Shown in pieces: positions 26,575 to 35,437 of a stretch of 39,633 nt of DNA (the stretch's first letter is position 1; every line of letters starts with the position of its first letter). The stretch spans positions 1-39,633 of the IMG/VR virus record IMGVR_UViG_3300030385_001885; one strand, given 5' to 3'. The stretch comes from a virus. A program made the position numbers and the translations under genes. Under the pieces are notes generated by a model. That model did not search any database. It had not been told where the DNA came from and was given only the letters and a program-made list of their open reading frames with translations.

Positions 26575-28562
26575 GACATCGACCTCCCTCTACCTGTCTG
26601 CATGGCCTCAGCTTTCATCTGACCCCGTGACGCAGCCTCTCGGCCAACTCCCGGGCTCCCTCGATCTAACTGCTCAGAACTCAACGTCTGACTCTGCATG
26701 CCCACTCCACCCGGACCACCCGCATCAACGGGCGGCATCGCTGGGTTCATGGTCCTCATGCTGCTGACGCGAGGAGACACTCGACGATTGGCTTTGAGAG
26801 CAGCGTACTGCTCCTCAGCCATCCCAAACCCGATGACCTCGTAATAGACCTCGAGCAGCGCATCCTGCCTGTCGGGCGGGAGCTGGTAGAACTCGAAGTT
26901 ACGCATCGTCTGTTCAAGCACTTCCTGGAACACCTGCAGGTTGTCTGTCGGGAAGATCTCAGCCTGGGCCCCTTGCTTGACCGCATCGATGACGAATTGA
27001 GCGTGGCTGTAGTCCTTGACCCGGTTTATCCAGTAGACGTTCTGCCCTGTCGCTATCTCTCTTTGAGCCTCTTCTGGGGTCAGGATGCCCATCTGGACCT
27101 TGGCGTAGATCTCCTCAGCCATCGCATCCTGCTCCTTCATGAACAGGGAACGACCCTTGATAACCACATCTGGGCTGTCTGAGATGTTGGACGAGGTCAC
27201 CATCAGGTGAGTCCAAGCACCCTCTGAGTCGAGCATCGCGTGGAAGCGGTCTTCGTTGTAGAACACCTTCTGGAGCTTGAGCACCTGACACATGTGGTGA
27301 GCCAGGCTGTTCTCGATGGCGCTCATGGTTATCTGGAGTTGCTGGGTGTCTCGTGCAGCCAGCGCATTAATGGCCCGACCAGACTCAATGCCTGGCTGCC
27401 TTCGGCCTGTGCTCACGCCGTGAAAGCCTGCAACGTCATGCATCTTTGACTGCAGACGATGAGGAGCTTCCCGCACCCAGTCTGGTAGCTGAGGTGGTGT
27501 CAGGTAGCCTGGAGCTCCACCAGCGATGTGGTAGCCAATCTTCTCACCGAGCTGGTTGTTGAACGAGTCTGAGCGCACCCCAGAGCTATAGGGGATGAGG
27601 ACTTTGGGTTTGCCCATCATCGCCAGGGCATTGATGATGAGGGACTCAAACTCGTTGTGCAGGTACTGAAGCTCGAGCAGCGGCTCCAGGTAGCTGAGCC
27701 CCCAGAGCCTCTCTTCGACATCAGTGTACTTGGTTATCTGAACCGGGAAATGCCGGGTAGGGGCGGGCCACTCACCCTTGAAGATGAAGTCGTTGCCTAT
27801 GCTCACCGCCCACTTGTCATCTCGGAAGAACCACTCAAACACCTCTACGCGGTTCTTGGGCCTGTCAGCCGATGACTGCCCCAGGTAGGTGGAGTCAAAG
27901 GTATACGCGTTGGGCGCATTGGAGATGGCTTGGACAATCTTGCTCTTCTTCTTGCTGGCCTTCTTGGTATTATAGGCCTCTTCTAGAGACTCTCGAGAGA
28001 CCACGCTGCGGAGCGCAATCCACTCGCAGTGCTCCATCCGGTCCAGGCCCGGCTCTGGAAAGATGTCATAGGCGTTCAGGCTACGTGAGTATATCTCATC
28101 TTCTTCCTCGTCATAGCCTGCGACGAGGGCTGCCGTGCCGAACGATACAACCTGCTGGATGTGGCGAGAGATGACCTCTCGCATACCAGCGACCTCCCAG
28201 TGATACCTGAGTGAGACCTCTGCGCCAGTTGCCTTCGCGAGGTCTTCGATAGAGGGACTTGTCGGTCGAACCCGTATCGTAGGATACGTTGCCTGGAGGG
28301 TAGAAAGCGCGGTGCGATACAAGTCCAGGAGCAGATTAACAGTGATGCGACGGTTGCCGCCGCTGGCCTGTCTTAGCTGGTCATCGACGCCAGTCCATGC
28401 ACTGGAGCTCACATCGAAGTTCAGCCACTGGTAGCCGGCCAGGAACAGGCTGGACAGGTCCCACTTGCGCCGCTCTTGAGCACGGGCATCTCTAGCCCTC
28501 CCCATGAGGCGGGTTGGGTCAGAGGGGAAACCGTCCTTTGTTTTTCCTGAGTATGACGCCAC
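26571..28562 (-). CDS. portal protein (663 aa)
   Basis: Forms the dodecameric DNA channel at one capsid vertex. Features are LFLAGYQWLNFD near residue 41, RRITVNLLLDLYRTALSTLQATYP at about 70-95, conserved W/Y-rich middle segments (NRVEVFEWFFRDDKWAVS), the helical stem (SYLEPLLELQYLHNEFESLIINALAMMGKPKVL) and a Met/Gly/Gln-rich C-terminal tail ending in basic residues. The tail may be flexible. In transcription order this gene comes after the capsid gene, which is not the commonest head-gene order. Confidence 0.85.
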   Translation of the reverse strand: MASYSGKTKDGFPSDPTRLMGRARDARAQERRKWDLSSLFLAGYQWLNFDVSSSAWTGVDDQLRQASGGNRRITVNLLLDLYRTALSTLQATYPTIRVRPTSPSIEDLAKATGAEVSLRYHWEVAGMREVISRHIQQVVSFGTAALVAGYDEEEDEIYSRSLNAYDIFPEPGLDRMEHCEWIALRSVVSRESLEEAYNTKKASKKKSKIVQAISNAPNAYTFDSTYLGQSSADRPKNRVEVFEWFFRDDKWAVSIGNDFIFKGEWPAPTRHFPVQITKYTDVEERLWGLSYLEPLLELQYLHNEFESLIINALAMMGKPKVLIPYSSGVRSDSFNNQLGEKIGYHIAGGAPGYLTPPQLPDWVREAPHRLQSKMHDVAGFHGVSTGRRQPGIESGRAINALAARDTQQLQITMSAIENSLAHHMCQVLKLQKVFYNEDRFHAMLDSEGAWTHLMVTSSNISDSPDVVIKGRSLFMKEQDAMAEEIYAKVQMGILTPEEAQREIATGQNVYWINRVKDYSHAQFVIDAVKQGAQAEIFPTDNLQVFQEVLEQTMRNFEFYQLPPDRQDALLEVYYEVIGFGMAEEQYAALKANRRVSPRVSSMRTMNPAMPPVDAGGPGGVGMQSQTLSSEQLDRGSPGVGREAASRGQMKAEAMQTGRGRSMS

Positions 28563-28571
28563 GACTCAACC

Positions 28572-28850
28572 TCAGGAAAACATAGAGAAAATGTTACCGA
28601 CAGCCCCGGCCACCTCTTCGGCGCCACCCTTCTTCTTCTTCTTCTTCTTCTCATCCGACCCAAACAACTTGTCTCCCAGGTCATAGACCGTGTCTGCAAA
28701 CGGGATGACCTTAAACAGAGTCTCGTACCACTCATCATCTTCTTCTTCTACTGGCGGGGCATAAGCCTGGGCCTGTTGCTGAGGCTTGTTGGTTGAGTAA
28801 CGCTCTGTAAGAGCCTGCCAGGGCATAAAGGGGCCACCTGCTCCATTCAT
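28572..28850 (-). CDS. small hypothetical protein with poly-Lys run (92 aa)
   Basis: ATG at 28850 shares its A with the stop of the upstream gene (TGATG). The longer frame opening at 29003 would cover that gene and is rejected. The N-terminus is Pro/Gln-rich, then an acidic EEEDDEWYE patch, a hydrophobic helix (TLFKVIPFADTVYDLGDKLFG) and seven consecutive Lys from an AAG-type triplet run (28630-28650). A short amphipathic helix ends the protein. Location between capsid and portal suggests a minor head protein. Confidence 0.6.
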   Translation of the reverse strand: MNGAGGPFMPWQALTERYSTNKPQQQAQAYAPPVEEEDDEWYETLFKVIPFADTVYDLGDKLFGSDEKKKKKKKGGAEEVAGAVGNIFSMFS

Positions 28851-29038
28851 CAGTATTCTCTCCCATGCATGCCGTGGTCGATGAAGGCGGACGGGGGCAA
28901 ACCATCTAACCGCCCGTCCTGCGTCCTCAGGGAACTGGCTGTGCGTGCCTCTGTGACCTTGTACCAGAGCAGTCCTGTCCCCAGGATTACCGGCGGGATA
29001 CAAAGCACACAGAGCACACCCAGGATGGATTCCAGCAT
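28850..29038 (-). CDS. small membrane protein (62 aa)
   Basis: I placed the start at ATG 29038, which has GGGAG upstream and lies 14 bases past the capsid stop; the in-frame start at 29077 would overlap the capsid gene. Residues 5-25 (ILGVLCVLCIPPVILGTGLLWY) form a membrane segment, and the remainder is polar. A membrane protein wedged between the capsid and portal genes is odd. It could be an uncharacterised lysis or exclusion factor, or a minor virion protein. Confidence 0.6.
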   Translation of the reverse strand: MLESILGVLCVLCIPPVILGTGLLWYKVTEARTASSLRTQDGRLDGLPPSAFIDHGMHGREY

Positions 29039-29052
29039 TTTGGGGGCTCCCT

Positions 29053-30564
29053 TTAGACGGTAAGGGTCAATCCGCAAAGAACGCCGTTAGCGTTCGGGTG
29101 CTTGCAGATGAGTTGCATGTACCACGCGTAGTAGGCGTTGTAGGTATCGTGGGTTGCAATTCTCGACAGAACAGCACCGTCATCATCGGCCCACTTGCCC
29201 GGTGCCAGCTCGAGAATGCTCCAGCTACCCAGGTTGAGGAAGATGATGATCCCCTTGGGGACATGCTGAGCAGACTTGATGGGGATACCACCATAACGCA
29301 GCGTATCCACGTCAATACCAGCATCATTCCCAGTCGCCATCTTGCGAGTGAAGTTGCCCGGACTAGCACCCGCGATGTTGCCGATGAGCAGGTGAACGTA
29401 GGTCGCCTCCTGCATGTAGTTCATCAGCAAGCAATCAGGCGCCAACCGGCTACCCACCTCTTGACGGATGGTCGAGAGGACTTCCTGCAATCGCGACGCT
29501 GTCAGCGCAACCCGGTCACCGCCTGTCGTCGTTGCAGCCGTCAGGATGTTGCTCTTGAGCACCGGGTAGGTTGGAGAGGCTGTGTCATTACGAGCAGCGC
29601 CGCCAGATGCCGGGACCTCCCCCTGTCCACCCAAGTCAGGCAGAGACAGGTTGCCAAAGATTCCCGTGACCTCTGGCATCGCAGTCCCGGTAAAGAAGCC
29701 CGTCGCGATGGCACCAGTGAAGCCGAAGTCCGCTGGTGACCGGCCTAGCGCAGTTGGGCCTGCCACGTCATGCCCTTGCACCTCGTGGAGGACCACCGCA
29801 ATACCAACACCCGTCGCAACATCTAAAGTAGTGAAATTATCACTGGCTGCCTCTGTCGCAAGCCGCAAGCCAATCGTAGAAGCAGCAGCATCGTATTGAG
29901 AGATGAAGATGTTGGAGAACGTGGGGCCGCCAATAATGGTCACCTCTTCATAGGTGTCCATCCGAATAAGTTTAACATGCACCCAGGTAGCACCCGTACC
30001 ATCCACTGGCTGGACAGTAAGAGCCTGAAGACGAGTGAACTCGCCACTGTACTCCCAGTCCACAACATTGCTTGCAGCACCGTCAAGGGCAGCATCGCCG
30101 TTGCTGTTGCCATCTGTGGTGGTGTCATTGAGCTTGTGCTGGTTGAGATAACCGATGCACGTACCACCAGAGATGGTCATGCGGTCGGTGAAGTTCAGCA
30201 CATCGTTGCGGCAGCCATCGAGTTCCAGGTCAGCCCAGGAGATGACCGCACCAACGCCGCGAGCTTCTGCTGAACGCATGGCAGCGCGGGTGACCTCGAT
30301 GCGACCATAGATGCGCTTGTGTCGCACCTGAATCTTGGTGGTCTCTTGTGAGTTGGCGTCCGGCAGCTCGCCGGTATCGCTAACCCCTACACCAATGTTC
30401 CGGCCAGTCCGCAGAAACAGCACACACATGTTGCCGTTCCATTCAACGACTTCCTTCTCGAACAACTCGAGCACAAGGTAGTCGCGGTTAAGCTGGTCTT
30501 CCAGCTCAGAAAGATAGTAACGCTTAAGGATCCCTTCGAAGGTAGCGATCGTAGTAGTCGCCAT
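29053..30564 (-). CDS. major capsid protein, HK97-fold type (503 aa)
   Basis: An N-terminal helix (ATFEGILKRYYLSELEDQLNRDYLVLELF) is followed by strands and the region KIQVRHKRIYGRIEVTRAAMRSAEARGVGAVISWADLELDGCRNDVLNFTDRMTISG, typical of capsid E-loop and spine-helix regions. The C-terminal third contains PDCLLMNYMQEATYVHLL and the substrate-like DTLRYGGIPIKSAQHVPKG. High Gly/Thr/Asn content and position right after the scaffold-like gene support the call. GGAGGAG precedes the start. Confidence 0.82.
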   Translation of the reverse strand: MATTTIATFEGILKRYYLSELEDQLNRDYLVLELFEKEVVEWNGNMCVLFLRTGRNIGVGVSDTGELPDANSQETTKIQVRHKRIYGRIEVTRAAMRSAEARGVGAVISWADLELDGCRNDVLNFTDRMTISGGTCIGYLNQHKLNDTTTDGNSNGDAALDGAASNVVDWEYSGEFTRLQALTVQPVDGTGATWVHVKLIRMDTYEEVTIIGGPTFSNIFISQYDAAASTIGLRLATEAASDNFTTLDVATGVGIAVVLHEVQGHDVAGPTALGRSPADFGFTGAIATGFFTGTAMPEVTGIFGNLSLPDLGGQGEVPASGGAARNDTASPTYPVLKSNILTAATTTGGDRVALTASRLQEVLSTIRQEVGSRLAPDCLLMNYMQEATYVHLLIGNIAGASPGNFTRKMATGNDAGIDVDTLRYGGIPIKSAQHVPKGIIIFLNLGSWSILELAPGKWADDDGAVLSRIATHDTYNAYYAWYMQLICKHPNANGVLCGLTLTV

Positions 30565-30586
30565 GAGTCATAGCTCTCCTCCGACC

Positions 30587-31519
30587 TTATATGGGGTAAC
30601 GCTCGACCTCCTCTTTGCGGCGACGTTGGTCACGATTGCGGAGCCAGTTGCTTATTGCTTTGATGCCTTTTCCTTTTGGGACGTCAGCACCCTCTGCTGG
30701 CTCTGGGCTGTTTACACCTGAACCTCCGGCAGGACGCAGCCTCGGAGCTATCTCCGGGCGCTTCGACTGCCGTTTACTGTGGCGTTCCAGTATCCGCTTT
30801 TCCTGAGCCTCGTACCACTCGATGGATTTCTTAGCTACCTCGTACAGGTCGGCTTTTGGATTAATTTGGATAGCTTGAACGAACACCGCCTCGGGATCCT
30901 CGAAGTAATCTTCAAGGTTTGGAAACGTCTCCAGCACCTCATCCACCTCTGCGTAGAACGTATTCTCTGCTGAGTTGGAGGCATTTGATTTAACGCTACG
31001 CTCGAGCTCCCCGATACGATCAAGGAGCTTCTGCGTTTGCGGGCTCGAGTCTTCCTCTCCGCTTTCGCCAAGCAGGTTCTCAAGCCAATCGTCGCTGGTG
31101 CTTTCCCGGGTTTGATTCGATGAGGACTCCAGTCGGCTCTCGAGAGAAGCCAATCGTTGCTGCAAAGCACCGACCGTACCTTCGCTCTCGGAGAGCTGGC
31201 TTTGCGCCGCTTGACGCTTGCGCCTTTCACCATGGAGTGCTGAGGCAGGGAAGCGACCGCGACGACGGCGCCTTCTCTGCGTAGACTTCCCACCCTTTTT
31301 CTCCTCGGGGCTATCAGAACCCTCGGCATCTTGGGTGGTCCCTTCATCTTCTCGTGATGTTGCCGAGGAAGACGTCTCTGCCCCGGCGTGACCGTCCGTT
31401 TCGTTTTCTGTGGCTAGTGCTGTTTCAGTCGCCCCCGAACTTTCGGCGGGAGGTGATCCCCCGTCGAGCCCAAGGTCCGTCATCATAGCTGACTTTTGTT
31501 CAGCGTTCAGAACACTCAT
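30587..31519 (-). CDS. scaffolding protein (310 aa)
   Basis: The first about 100 residues are low-complexity and acidic (Ser, Glu, Ala), followed by an Arg cluster (QRRRRRRGRF) and coiled-coil helices (AAQSQLSESEGTVGALQQRLASLESRLESS). The C-terminus is a basic helix (LRNRDQRRRKEEVERY). This architecture, with a charged C-terminal capsid-binding helix, and the place directly before the capsid gene fit an assembly scaffold. No protease domain is visible. Confidence 0.75.
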   Translation of the reverse strand: MSVLNAEQKSAMMTDLGLDGGSPPAESSGATETALATENETDGHAGAETSSSATSREDEGTTQDAEGSDSPEEKKGGKSTQRRRRRRGRFPASALHGERRKRQAAQSQLSESEGTVGALQQRLASLESRLESSSNQTRESTSDDWLENLLGESGEEDSSPQTQKLLDRIGELERSVKSNASNSAENTFYAEVDEVLETFPNLEDYFEDPEAVFVQAIQINPKADLYEVAKKSIEWYEAQEKRILERHSKRQSKRPEIAPRLRPAGGSGVNSPEPAEGADVPKGKGIKAISNWLRNRDQRRRKEEVERYPI

Positions 31520-31537
31520 TGCCTTTACCTCGTGCGG

Positions 31538-33229
31538 CTAGTTGCCGAGCCGGCCTATCTGGCCGAGCGCCTCGCTTGGCGAAGCGGCAGCGGGATTTTC
31601 ACCCCTCTGATCTAGAAAACGACCTTTGTGGTCGGGTAGATACTTACACGTCTCTGCTTCCCATCGCAACCTCTCTTCAACTCCAGAGGGTGCCTCGGAC
31701 CAGACGCGCTCTTGTTCTACCTGGAAAGTCTGGTCGATCCCCATCATGGCCAAAGCGGTTGCTATGATCATGTCATCCAGGCACCCAGGGGCAGCCTCGC
31801 CGCGCTGGTTGTCCCCGAAAACAAAGGTATTAACCTGAGACTTGGTCACCTTGCAGCGGGGTTCGTACATGCCTCGGTTGATGTACGCGCTGATGCGTTG
31901 GAGCATCAACCACCTACTGTCTTCACGCGTAGCAAACCCAAGCTGTTCCCGGTAACGGGACTCTGCCTTGCGGTTATCGTACTTAACCCTGCGATATATA
32001 TAGGGATATCCCTCATCAACTAAGTGATTTAAAATCACAATACCGTTCGCGTTGATCTCAGGTACCACCATGGCTCCGTACTTGAGCCCCACCTCGAGGA
32101 CCATCTTGGCGAAGTCTGAGGGCCTAATCTTCCCGTTGTACTTGTAGACATCACGCGGGTGTTTCTTGTCGGTGACGTCCAGCACCTTGATGGCTGAGTC
32201 TGTGCCGAACGGTGAGCCTGACGCGGTATCACAGCCGAGGACGTAGATGCGGTACTTCTTGGGCTCCTCAAAGGTCTCTGCCCCGCTCTCAGCCTTGATG
32301 AACTCGTAGTAGGGCTCAAAGAAGCGGTCGGAGGTCGCGATGAAGGCCATGTTCGCATTACATGGGCGCTCTTGACAGAATGATTTCCACGAGTTGCCGC
32401 ACTTGGTCTCCAGCGTATGTTGTCCCCAGTAGACTTGTCTGCGCGTGAGCTTCTGTTTGATAGCGAGCTCATGGAGCTTGGGATGGATCTCCCTGGGCTT
32501 TTTAAAGCGCATAGCGGCTGGGTCATGCTGCCATCCGATAAACAGCTTCTCGAAGCCGTTCTGCTCCACCCACAGGTCGTAGATGCGGTTCCGTCCACGG
32601 GCTGTGGTCTCGAGCACGATGTCAGGGTTATCGGCTGCAGTGTTCAGCACTGCGTTCATGACCTCATCGAAGTGCGAGTACTTGGCTGCCTCGGTCAGGT
32701 GGATGTAGTTGAAGGTCGCAGACCGGGCCCCTTCAGCTCCTCGACCAGCGGTGATAGCGAGGATGTAGCCATCGTGCGCGAACTCCATCTCGTTCCGGTT
32801 ATCGGTCGTAAGCGTGAACCACTTCACTCTCCGCATCCAGAGCGGTAAGTACTTGTAATAACGGCTATATATCCTGAAGACGTACCTTGTTGAGGTAGTG
32901 TCGAGCGAGGTCACGATAGCTTCATGCCCAAAGTTGAACATGACCTTCCAGAAGTAGAAGGCTGAGATGATGGTAGTCAGGCCCAGCTTCCGGCTTTTGA
33001 CGATGAGTGTATTACGGTTCTTGGCTCTGGACTTGAGCCACATCACCTGAGCTGGCCACGGGTCGAGGTGAACCAGTCTCTTTGCCCTGTCTCTGATACG
33101 CAGGTAGTTGCGAGAGAAGTACAGGAACGACCTGGCGCACCGACGAAGCTCTCTGCGTTGCCATGGAGAGAGGTCTTTGAGGTCATCGACCCAGGAGACG
33201 TCTAGTGATTTAGCCTCGTCTTTGTTCAC
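31538..33229 (-). CDS. terL: terminase large subunit (563 aa)
   Basis: Powers DNA packaging and cuts concatemers. The ATPase half has a variant Walker A KSRKLGLTT at 78-86, Walker B FNYIHLTE at 173-180 and a coupling motif ETTA at 207-210. The RNase-H-like nuclease half has LGCDTASG with D334, PEINANG with E391 and LDDMIIATALA with D485/D486. The GTG start at 33229 overlaps the small-subunit stop (GTGA). The 563-aa length is within the normal range for large terminases. Confidence 0.93.
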   Translation of the reverse strand: MNKDEAKSLDVSWVDDLKDLSPWQRRELRRCARSFLYFSRNYLRIRDRAKRLVHLDPWPAQVMWLKSRAKNRNTLIVKSRKLGLTTIISAFYFWKVMFNFGHEAIVTSLDTTSTRYVFRIYSRYYKYLPLWMRRVKWFTLTTDNRNEMEFAHDGYILAITAGRGAEGARSATFNYIHLTEAAKYSHFDEVMNAVLNTAADNPDIVLETTARGRNRIYDLWVEQNGFEKLFIGWQHDPAAMRFKKPREIHPKLHELAIKQKLTRRQVYWGQHTLETKCGNSWKSFCQERPCNANMAFIATSDRFFEPYYEFIKAESGAETFEEPKKYRIYVLGCDTASGSPFGTDSAIKVLDVTDKKHPRDVYKYNGKIRPSDFAKMVLEVGLKYGAMVVPEINANGIVILNHLVDEGYPYIYRRVKYDNRKAESRYREQLGFATREDSRWLMLQRISAYINRGMYEPRCKVTKSQVNTFVFGDNQRGEAAPGCLDDMIIATALAMMGIDQTFQVEQERVWSEAPSGVEERLRWEAETCKYLPDHKGRFLDQRGENPAAASPSEALGQIGRLGN

Positions 33230-33768
33230 TTATAAAGCTCATCATCGTCTACATCAGCATCGTACTCGTCGACCTCCAGGTCCAGCACTTTCACATCTGG
33301 TGGTATCTCAGTGGGCACCCCTCCCCTGGTTACCTCTACAATCTTGGCTCTTCTCAGGGTGTTCTTCAGTTCCTGCTCTTCGGCCTGGAGCTCGGCTATC
33401 CTTTCTTTGATATGGGAGGAGATCTTACCATCGGTCCTGAACCGGCTGTCACCGACCTCCAAGAGCCACTTGGCAGCTCTCCAGTCGTCAGCTGCAGACT
33501 CGCGCACCTTTAGCACGAGGCCCATCAGAGAGGCAGCGTGGGCCCGCTGGCACCTATCCCAGAACAACAGGTACTCACAGTCCATATCTGTAGCATCGGC
33601 TGCCTTGAAGACTTCCATGAGCTGACGCTCGCTCAGCCCCACAGAGGCTGCCGAGGAGCCAAAGGGCATGCCGTTCTGCAGATTCCTTACTATGATCCCT
33701 CTTTCTTTCGGGTTCGGGAGTCTGGGCTTTTCTTCTTGCTGGATGCCTTTGTCTTTCTCCAGAGCCAT
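33226..33768 (-). CDS. terS: terminase small subunit (180 aa)
   Basis: N-terminal helix-turn-helix pattern RNLQNGMPFGSSAASVGLSERQLMEVFKAAD (about 28-58), then a helical core with AADDWRAAKWLLEVGD and a coiled-coil segment (ERIAELQAEEQELKNTLRRAK). The C-terminal acidic tail ends DEYDADVDDDELYK. This matches the terminase small subunit plan: DNA recognition, oligomerisation, large-subunit contact. It overlaps TerL by GTGA and the upstream gene by 79 bases. Confidence 0.85.
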   Translation of the reverse strand: MALEKDKGIQQEEKPRLPNPKERGIIVRNLQNGMPFGSSAASVGLSERQLMEVFKAADATDMDCEYLLFWDRCQRAHAASLMGLVLKVRESAADDWRAAKWLLEVGDSRFRTDGKISSHIKERIAELQAEEQELKNTLRRAKIVEVTRGGVPTEIPPDVKVLDLEVDEYDADVDDDELYK

Positions 33769-34145
33769 TCGTTTATACTCCTGTCCGTCTTCTTGGCCAT
33801 ACGCTCTATGAGTCCCTTCCTCTCTAGCCTTATGAGTGTGTAGTGCAGTTGCACTCTTCCCAGGTATCCGAGGCCATACATCCTCATCCTGATTCTCAGG
33901 TCATCTCTTTCCATCCAATCTTCATTAAGTGCCCGGTAAGCTATTCTCTCGAGGCGTCCTTTGAGATAGACTGCAGTTCGTTCTTTTTTACTTTTGTTCT
34001 TATTGTGTTTGGGTGGTGGGGACTTCCCCGGTTCTTGTTCCTCATCACCCGTCTCCACTTTCTTAGAAGCCGGTAGTGCGCCGTAGACTCTCCGCACCTT
34101 TTCTTCCCCCCCGACCTCACCGCCCTGGCCTCTGCTGTCCTCCAT
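33690..34145 (-). CDS. winged-helix-like basic protein (151 aa)
   Basis: The C-terminal part (about 60-130) reads as a winged helix: helices in LKGRLERIAYRALNEDWMERDDLRIRM, then a recognition-helix-like YLGRVQLHYTLIRLERKGLIERM and a wing. N- and C-termini are Lys/Arg-rich and probably disordered. It could be a late regulator or assist terminase at the packaging site. It overlaps the upstream transglycosylase-like gene by 205 bases and TerS by 79 in other frames. No closer in-frame ATG before residue 78 fits. Confidence 0.6.
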   Translation of the reverse strand: MEDSRGQGGEVGGEEKVRRVYGALPASKKVETGDEEQEPGKSPPPKHNKNKSKKERTAVYLKGRLERIAYRALNEDWMERDDLRIRMRMYGLGYLGRVQLHYTLIRLERKGLIERMAKKTDRSINEWLWRKTKASSKKKSPDSRTRKKEGS

Positions 34146-34552
34146 AGTCTCTCTCCGGTCTGCCTGCAGATCTTACGAGCCTTCCTCAACTGCCGCGTTA
34201 CATGGAACAGATAGGTCTCTATCGAATGATGAGGGTCCCACCTGTCCACCCCGTAGCGCCTCTCCCACCAGGGCCACAGCTGTGCAAAGCCTCGAGCCAT
34301 GCACCGCCTGTACCCGTAGTTACAATCACCCAAGGCCCTGGGGTTAAATCGTGACTCTATACAGCCAGTGGCAAGGCTTATCCCCCGGAAATACTCAGGG
34401 ACCGATGCCGTATCCTCCAGACGCAGGATAGAGAGCAGGAAGTAAGGGTCCACCCGCTTATAGGTGCAAGAGACCGCACGCTCCACTAACCCCCTCTCAA
34501 GGTCAGTAGGAGTCAGGCTGGCGAACGTGAGCAGCATCAGGGCCCCTATCAT
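33941..34552 (-). CDS. secreted lytic-transglycosylase-like protein (203 aa)
   Basis: A short hydrophobic N-terminus (MIGALMLLTFASL) looks like a signal or anchor. The core has the SLT/goose-lysozyme pattern: GISLATGCIESRFNPRALGDC with catalytic candidate E66, GFAQLWPWWERRYG at 88-101, and DPHHSIETYLFHVTRQL at 106-122. Six Cys (29, 64, 77, 84, 129, 153) could form disulfides outside the cytoplasm. It would cut peptidoglycan, locally at DNA entry if in the virion, or at lysis. Its place beside the terminase genes, away from the endolysin, is unusual. The C-terminal 35 residues overlap the next gene and look basic and unstructured. Confidence 0.68.
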   Translation of the reverse strand: MIGALMLLTFASLTPTDLERGLVERAVSCTYKRVDPYFLLSILRLEDTASVPEYFRGISLATGCIESRFNPRALGDCNYGYRRCMARGFAQLWPWWERRYGVDRWDPHHSIETYLFHVTRQLRKARKICRQTGERLWRTAEARAVRSGGKKRCGESTAHYRLLRKWRRVMRNKNRGSPHHPNTIRTKVKKNELQSISKDASRE

Positions 34553-34764
34553 TGCCTATACCTCTCCTTGTCCTCGTCCGTAGCCTTCCTGACGATGTGA
34601 GAGGCAGGCACCACTACCATCTTCCCACCAGGACGCTGCACTCGAGCTCGGTTAGACCCCCCCGTGTACCGCACCCCCTCATAGACAACCAAAGCATGCT
34701 TGCTCGAGAACACACCCATGCGCTCCAGATAGAGCTCCCCCTCCTCCATATCTACAAGTCGCAC
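34549..34764 (-). CDS. small hypothetical protein (71 aa)
   Basis: Not recognised. The GTG start at 34764 has AGAGGT six bases upstream; the ATG at 34749 has no ribosome site. Beta-rich core with basic residues (ALVVYEGVRYTGGSNRARVQRPGGKMVVVPASHIV) and charged tail. Overlaps RusA by 13 bases and the transglycosylase-like gene by 4. Possibly a small nucleic-acid-binding barrel. Confidence 0.6.
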   Translation of the reverse strand: MRLVDMEEGELYLERMGVFSSKHALVVYEGVRYTGGSNRARVQRPGGKMVVVPASHIVRKATDEDKERYRQ

Positions 34765-35204
34765 ACCATCACCTCTACCCTGGGCTCACCATCTCGCTCC
34801 GAGTAACGCTTGCTCGCTATCAATTCCACCACCTGAGCATCATCACCCCACAGACATGCACAACCATCCAATACACCCTTCACGTAGTTGTCCAAGTCAG
34901 GCCTCCTCGGGTTGGGTATCAATCCATCAGGGTCACTCTTCCTCATCAACCTCTTAGGCCTGGCTACCACCACCAACATCTCCACCCTCACAGCACCATC
35001 AAACATACCCCTTCTCGCTATCCCAGCACACTGAGCAACCAATCGCTCATAGTCCTTGGTAACCTTCGGAGTAAAGGCCCTTACATGACCCCCACGCATA
35101 GTTACGCGAGGTCTACCCTTGGCCTTAGGAGGTCCCGGAATGGAGAAATGGATTTTCAATTTTGGTGGACATCCAGGATATTGGTTAGCCGGGGGTTTTC
35201 TCAT
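34752..35204 (-). CDS. rusA: RusA-family Holliday junction resolvase (150 aa)
   Basis: Cuts four-way DNA junctions in phage recombination and debranches replicating DNA before packaging. Signatures are FSIPGPPKAKGRPR (20-33), a basic middle, the acidic metal site PDLDNYVKGVLDGCACLWGDDAQV (about 107-130) with D108, D110, D117, D126 and D127, and ELIASKRYS. The start has a weak ribosome site; an in-frame stop lies just upstream in a C8 tract, so no longer form is possible. It is adjacent to packaging genes, while its recombination partners are in the left arm. Confidence 0.9.
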   Translation of the reverse strand: MRKPPANQYPGCPPKLKIHFSIPGPPKAKGRPRVTMRGGHVRAFTPKVTKDYERLVAQCAGIARRGMFDGAVRVEMLVVVARPKRLMRKSDPDGLIPNPRRPDLDNYVKGVLDGCACLWGDDAQVVELIASKRYSERDGEPRVEVMVCDL

Positions 35205-35437
35205 CCAAAAAACCGTAGGTACCCCCCCCTAAATTCACCAGAATACCCCCCTATGCCTTAAATATCAGTGAGTTATCACGAGAGCTGACGATATGGGGGT
35301 CTCATAATCGGCTGTGAATCAATGACCCATGGGGGCGATCCTAATCGTGCGACTCGCGCGTGAGTATCTATTAGGTTTGGTTTACTGAACTAGACTGATT
35401 GGCGTTCCGTTGTCCGTTTACCCGGCTACCAACCATC
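35205..35437. other. intergenic region with C-tracts upstream of rusA
   Basis: No gene seen in 233 bases. It holds a C8 tract (35222-35229) and a C6 tract in a similar setting, TACCCCCCCCTA and TACCCCCCTA, plus two short G5 runs (35295 and 35332 areas). On the minus strand TTCACA about 18 bases before a poor -10 is the best promoter candidate for the late block. It is weak and I do not call it. Confidence 0.4.

Noticed and set aside
29098-29739. 213-codon open frame on the + strand opposite the capsid gene
   Set aside because: It lies wholly antisense to the capsid gene, has biased Arg/Pro-rich composition of a shadow frame and no ribosome site.
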